Source: Lachnospiraceae bacterium
GTDB lineage: Bacteria; Bacillota; Clostridia; Lachnospirales; Lachnospiraceae
Direction: 5' to 3'
DNA: 64,000 nt
NCBI GenBank assembly: GCA_017441265.1
Contig: JAFRYE010000051.1
Location: forward strand, 48,731 to 112,730
The stretch's first letter is position 1. Each line of letters begins with the position of its first letter. Position numbers and translations under genes: made by a program. This document shows, piece by piece, positions 61,670 to 64,000 of this stretch. The notes below the pieces were generated by a model. That model was not told the origin of the DNA and did no database searches. It was given only the letters and a program-made list of their open reading frames with translations.

Positions 61670-62491
61670 ATGGCACATTTTCAGGGGACGTTCTTTTCCA
61701 AGATGTTGAGTCGGCCGGTTCATTTTACGGCTGTCCTCTCAAACGACAATGCTTTCGGCACGGAAAATAATCCGCACTATCGCCGCGAAGCGAAAAATGT
61801 CTATCTGCTGCACGGATACAGCGGATGCGACACGGACTGGTTTGTCAATGCTCCGCTCGGGGAGATCGCAAATCGCTTCAATGTCAATTTCTTCCTTCCC
61901 AACGGCGATAACAATTTCTATCTTGATCAGCCGCAGACCGGATGCAAGTATGCGAGCTATGTAGGAAAAGAGTTTGTTGAGTATACGAGAAAGACGTTCG
62001 GTCTCTCGGAGAAGAGAGAAGACACCTATATCGGCGGACTTTCGATGGGTGGTTTCGGTTCGCTGCATACGGCGTTTCTGTTCCCGGAGACTTTCGGTAA
62101 GGTGATCGCGTTGTCTTCGGCGTTGATTCAGAACGGGCTTGCGTATATGGAGCCGGGCAATGACAATCCGATGGCAAATTATGAGTATTATACCTGGGTG
62201 TTTGGGGATCTGAAAAAGGCTGCGGAGACGGACGCCAATCCGGAAGTTTTGGTCCGCAAGCTGGTCGCCGACAAAAAGACGATCCCGGATGTGTTTATGG
62301 CATGCGGCACCGAGGATTTCCTGATCCAGCCGAACCGGGCGTTCAAGGAGTTCCTGGATTCGCAGGGCGTTCCGGCTACGTTTGTGACGGCGCCCGGCGT
62401 GCATGATTTTGCGTTCTGGCGCACGCACATCGTGACGGGACTCACATGGGCGTTGGAACCGGAGACGTTTGCTAAGGAGTTTTCGCAGTAA
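61670..62491 (+). CDS. Alpha/beta-hydrolase esterase of the EstA/FrsA-like family D (CE1-related)
   Basis: A 273-residue cytoplasmic esterase. LLHGYSGCDTDWF marks the oxyanion region, the nucleophile elbow is GGLSMGGFG (S125), the acid D216 is in CGTEDFL and the catalytic His H245 in PGVHDFAFW. Members (S-formylglutathione hydrolase/esterase D, tributyrin esterase, feruloyl and acetyl-xylan esterases of CE1) share this layout. With xylanase and GH43 genes nearby, removal of acetyl or feruloyl groups from xylan fragments is plausible but not proven. AGGAGG lies 11 bases before the ATG. A terminator follows. Confidence 0.93.
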   Translation: MAHFQGTFFSKMLSRPVHFTAVLSNDNAFGTENNPHYRREAKNVYLLHGYSGCDTDWFVNAPLGEIANRFNVNFFLPNGDNNFYLDQPQTGCKYASYVGKEFVEYTRKTFGLSEKREDTYIGGLSMGGFGSLHTAFLFPETFGKVIALSSALIQNGLAYMEPGNDNPMANYEYYTWVFGDLKKAAETDANPEVLVRKLVADKKTIPDVFMACGTEDFLIQPNRAFKEFLDSQGVPATFVTAPGVHDFAFWRTHIVTGLTWALEPETFAKEFSQ

Positions 62492-62517
62492 AATACTGGT
62501 TTTAGTTGATAGTGTAA

Positions 62518-62556
62518 GAGGTGCCCTTGTCGAAAAAAGGCAAGGGCGCCTCTTTG
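62518..62556 (+). terminator. Terminator after the esterase gene
   Basis: GAGGTGCCCTTG/CAAGGGCGCCTC stem followed by TTTG. Confidence 0.85.
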
Positions 62557-62640
62557 TCTGCAATCACGCCATGACGATAGTTTATTTGTAAAAGCAGTTG
62601 GGCTTGAGATAGTGGCATTGTATGGTTTGATGAAATAGTA

Positions 62641-62669
62641 TTGACAAAAAGGACTAACGATGCTAGTCT
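62641..62669 (+). promoter_or_regulatory. Promoter with overlapping GACTA-N7-TAGTC palindrome
   Basis: TTGACA and TAGTCT with a 17-base spacer. The palindrome GACTA-ACGATGC-TAGTC (62652-62668) covers the spacer and -10 box; it resembles half-sites of BlaI/MecI-type repressors, which regulate M56 sensor genes, but the spacing is one base longer. A further AATGT/ACATT pair lies at about 62673-62692. Confidence 0.55.
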
Positions 62670-62716
62670 GTGAATGTAGATACCACGACATTACTTCCTA
62701 TTGCGAAAGGAGTATT

Positions 62717-64000
62717 ATGTTTCGTCAATTCTTTGTATCAATATTGGGTGTCAGTATACATGCGTCTTTGTTGATAGTATGCATATTGTTGATACGAAAA
62801 TTATCGGGAGGGCGATGCCGTCGCATTATGTGTCTTTTATGGGGATTGGTTTTACTGAGATTGATGATTCCGTGTGAAATACCGATTCGTAATATTTCAA
62901 TTCCAAATCCTGTAGCCACATTGAATGAGACGATAGAATATGAAAAAACCGTAAGGACAGTTGAGAGGTCTTATGGTGAATCGAAGTCTGGCAAATCAGT
63001 CCGAGAAAATGGGGAAAACGCAACGGAAACCGGGAGGCAGAGAAAAACGTTCATTGTCTCGGAGACGGAGAGCGAGAAAAACGGGGAAAATCACAGCGTA
63101 GTATCATCTTTTCTTTGGCTCGGGACAATTGTGTGGCTTGCAGGAGCAGTTGCTATTGTCGCCCGTAATATCAGAGCTTTTTTCGGAGTTCGTAAGGCTG
63201 TTGATATTAGTGTTGAAAGGGATGGTGTGTGGCTTTGCGATGATATCCGAGTTCCTTTTGTTTTCGGAGTGTTGCGGCCTAGAATATATGTCCCTTCGGA
63301 TTGGTCGCTCTTTGATTTGAAAAATGCAATGGCACATGAAAGAGCACATGTTCGCAGAAAAGACAATTTGTGGAAACTGTTTTACACGATAGTGGTAACT
63401 GTATATTGGTTCAATCCGTTGATATGGATCGCATTTCGGATGTATGACAGAGATGTAGAATTGGCTTGTGATGCTGAAGCAATGAGTAATATGAATTCAG
63501 AGGAAAAGGAATCATACTTGACTACATTTATTAATTGTCAGTATCGTGTGCCAATAAAGTCTGATGCCTTTTCAGAGTTTTCGGACGGTAGTTTCAGAGA
63601 ACGTTTGTCGGGAATTGTCCAACCGAAAAAGCAGCGTCGAGCGCTCCAAATCGTCAACTTGATTTGCGGAATTATAGTTTTCGGTATTTCCATGGTAGCC
63701 TGTAGTAACACAACTGCGAAGGAAAATTCTGAGATTGCAGATTTTTCCGTTCAAACGTTGGTATGTTACGGTAATTTTGCCGCAGATATTCAGAATGACG
63801 GAACCGTTCGGATAACGGTAATCGGTGATGGCGCATTGGAGATCAATTTGGAAGAGGTCGCTTCTTGGAAGAACATCGTATCACTTCATGCGGGTTTCGG
63901 AGTTCTTTATGGCATTGATCAAAACGGGAAGATGCATGTTTCGGCAGAGTTAAATGATTTTTGCCGTGAAAACGTGGAAAACGGGACTACGAGCGAAAAT
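62717..64000 (+). CDS. BlaR1/MecR1-like M56 membrane metallopeptidase with RCC1-like C-terminal region (3' end outside window)
   Basis: The frame runs from ATG 62717 (AAAGGAG upstream) off the end of the window; 428 residues are visible. Two helices occupy about 5-26 and 35-51, a Glu/Lys/Ser-rich linker about 70-128, and a third helix about 132-150. The M56 zinc-peptidase core has MAHERAHVRRKD (HExxH at 207-211), YWFNPLIW and RDVELACDAEAM (third-ligand Glu). A fourth helix (about 307-325) ends in MVACSN. The visible C-terminal part has WKNIVSLHAGFGVLYGIDQNGKMHVSAE, the pattern of RCC1-type propeller blades, instead of a penicillin-binding domain. Base composition is more AT-rich than that of its neighbours. 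A stress-sensing protease is inferred. Confidence 0.9.
   Translation, partial: MFRQFFVSILGVSIHASLLIVCILLIRKLSGGRCRRIMCLLWGLVLLRLMIPCEIPIRNISIPNPVATLNETIEYEKTVRTVERSYGESKSGKSVRENGENATETGRQRKTFIVSETESEKNGENHSVVSSFLWLGTIVWLAGAVAIVARNIRAFFGVRKAVDISVERDGVWLCDDIRVPFVFGVLRPRIYVPSDWSLFDLKNAMAHERAHVRRKDNLWKLFYTIVVTVYWFNPLIWIAFRMYDRDVELACDAEAMSNMNSEEKESYLTTFINCQYRVPIKSDAFSEFSDGSFRERLSGIVQPKKQRRALQIVNLICGIIVFGISMVACSNTTAKENSEIADFSVQTLVCYGNFAADIQNDGTVRITVIGDGALEINLEEVASWKNIVSLHAGFGVLYGIDQNGKMHVSAELNDFCRENVENGTTSEN

Overview
The window looks like chromosome of an anaerobic, plant-fibre-degrading member of the Clostridia, most plausibly Lachnospiraceae. The evidence is Gram-positive-style control (sigma-A promoters with 17-base spacers, a T-box leader, a CIRCE operator, a BceR-type operator), AGGAGG ribosome binding sites, oxygen-defence proteins typical of strict anaerobes (superoxide reductase, rubrerythrin), clostripain-family peptidase, secreted xylanase and an esterase/GH43 fusion. 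G+C is estimated by eye at slightly above 50%. Species cannot be named from the sequence alone. No tRNA, rRNA, CRISPR array, transposase or phage module was seen.

Layout. 1-5.5 kb: end of a large secreted repeat protein, then an uncharacterised lipoprotein/membrane-protein pair. 5.8-9.1 kb: GH10 xylanase lipoprotein; tryptophan-type T-box and TrpB2 tryptophan synthase. 9.3-16.3 kb: an ECF-like sigma factor with a very long C-terminal extension, a two-component system and a MATE exporter. 16.4-18.6 kb: a leucine-rich-repeat surface protein broken by one frameshift. 18.7-23 kb: superoxide reductase plus rubrerythrin, then the cytoplasmic carboxylesterase-GH43 fusion. 23-27.5 kb: a multi-zinc-ribbon protein, an attenuator-controlled ABC-class ATPase and a flavodoxin lipoprotein. 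27.7-33.9 kb: a BceRS-BceAB antimicrobial-peptide detoxification module with a peptidoglycan-deacetylase-like gene inside it. 34-39.4 kb: nicotinate phosphoribosyltransferase, clostripain-family peptidase and an Ig-like/NodB deacetylase. 39.9-45.6 kb: a lone PilT ATPase; a MarR regulator with a heterodimeric ABC exporter. 45.8-60.3 kb: four paralogous secreted DUF6273/InlB-repeat proteins (one a pseudogene), interrupted by a PspC protein and by a TPR-DUF4037-Mrr operon. 61-64 kb: Hsp20 under CIRCE, a family D esterase, and the start of an M56 (BlaR1-like) sensor with an RCC1-like tail.

The most unusual signals are: (1) a dyad ACTGT-N8-ASAGT lying exactly 40 bases upstream of the -10 box of three DUF6273/InlB-repeat genes; (2) at least 37 copies of GGAAAATG on the two strands, where about two are expected; (3) nested palindromic intergenic elements with a shared core hairpin whose arms co-vary; (4) a promoter/leader peptide/terminator arrangement before an ABC-class ATPase; (5) a compact TPR, DUF4037 nucleotidyltransferase and membrane Mrr nuclease operon that could be a defence system; (6) the sigma factor with a roughly 690-residue extension. 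Functional statements about these six are inference unless marked otherwise.
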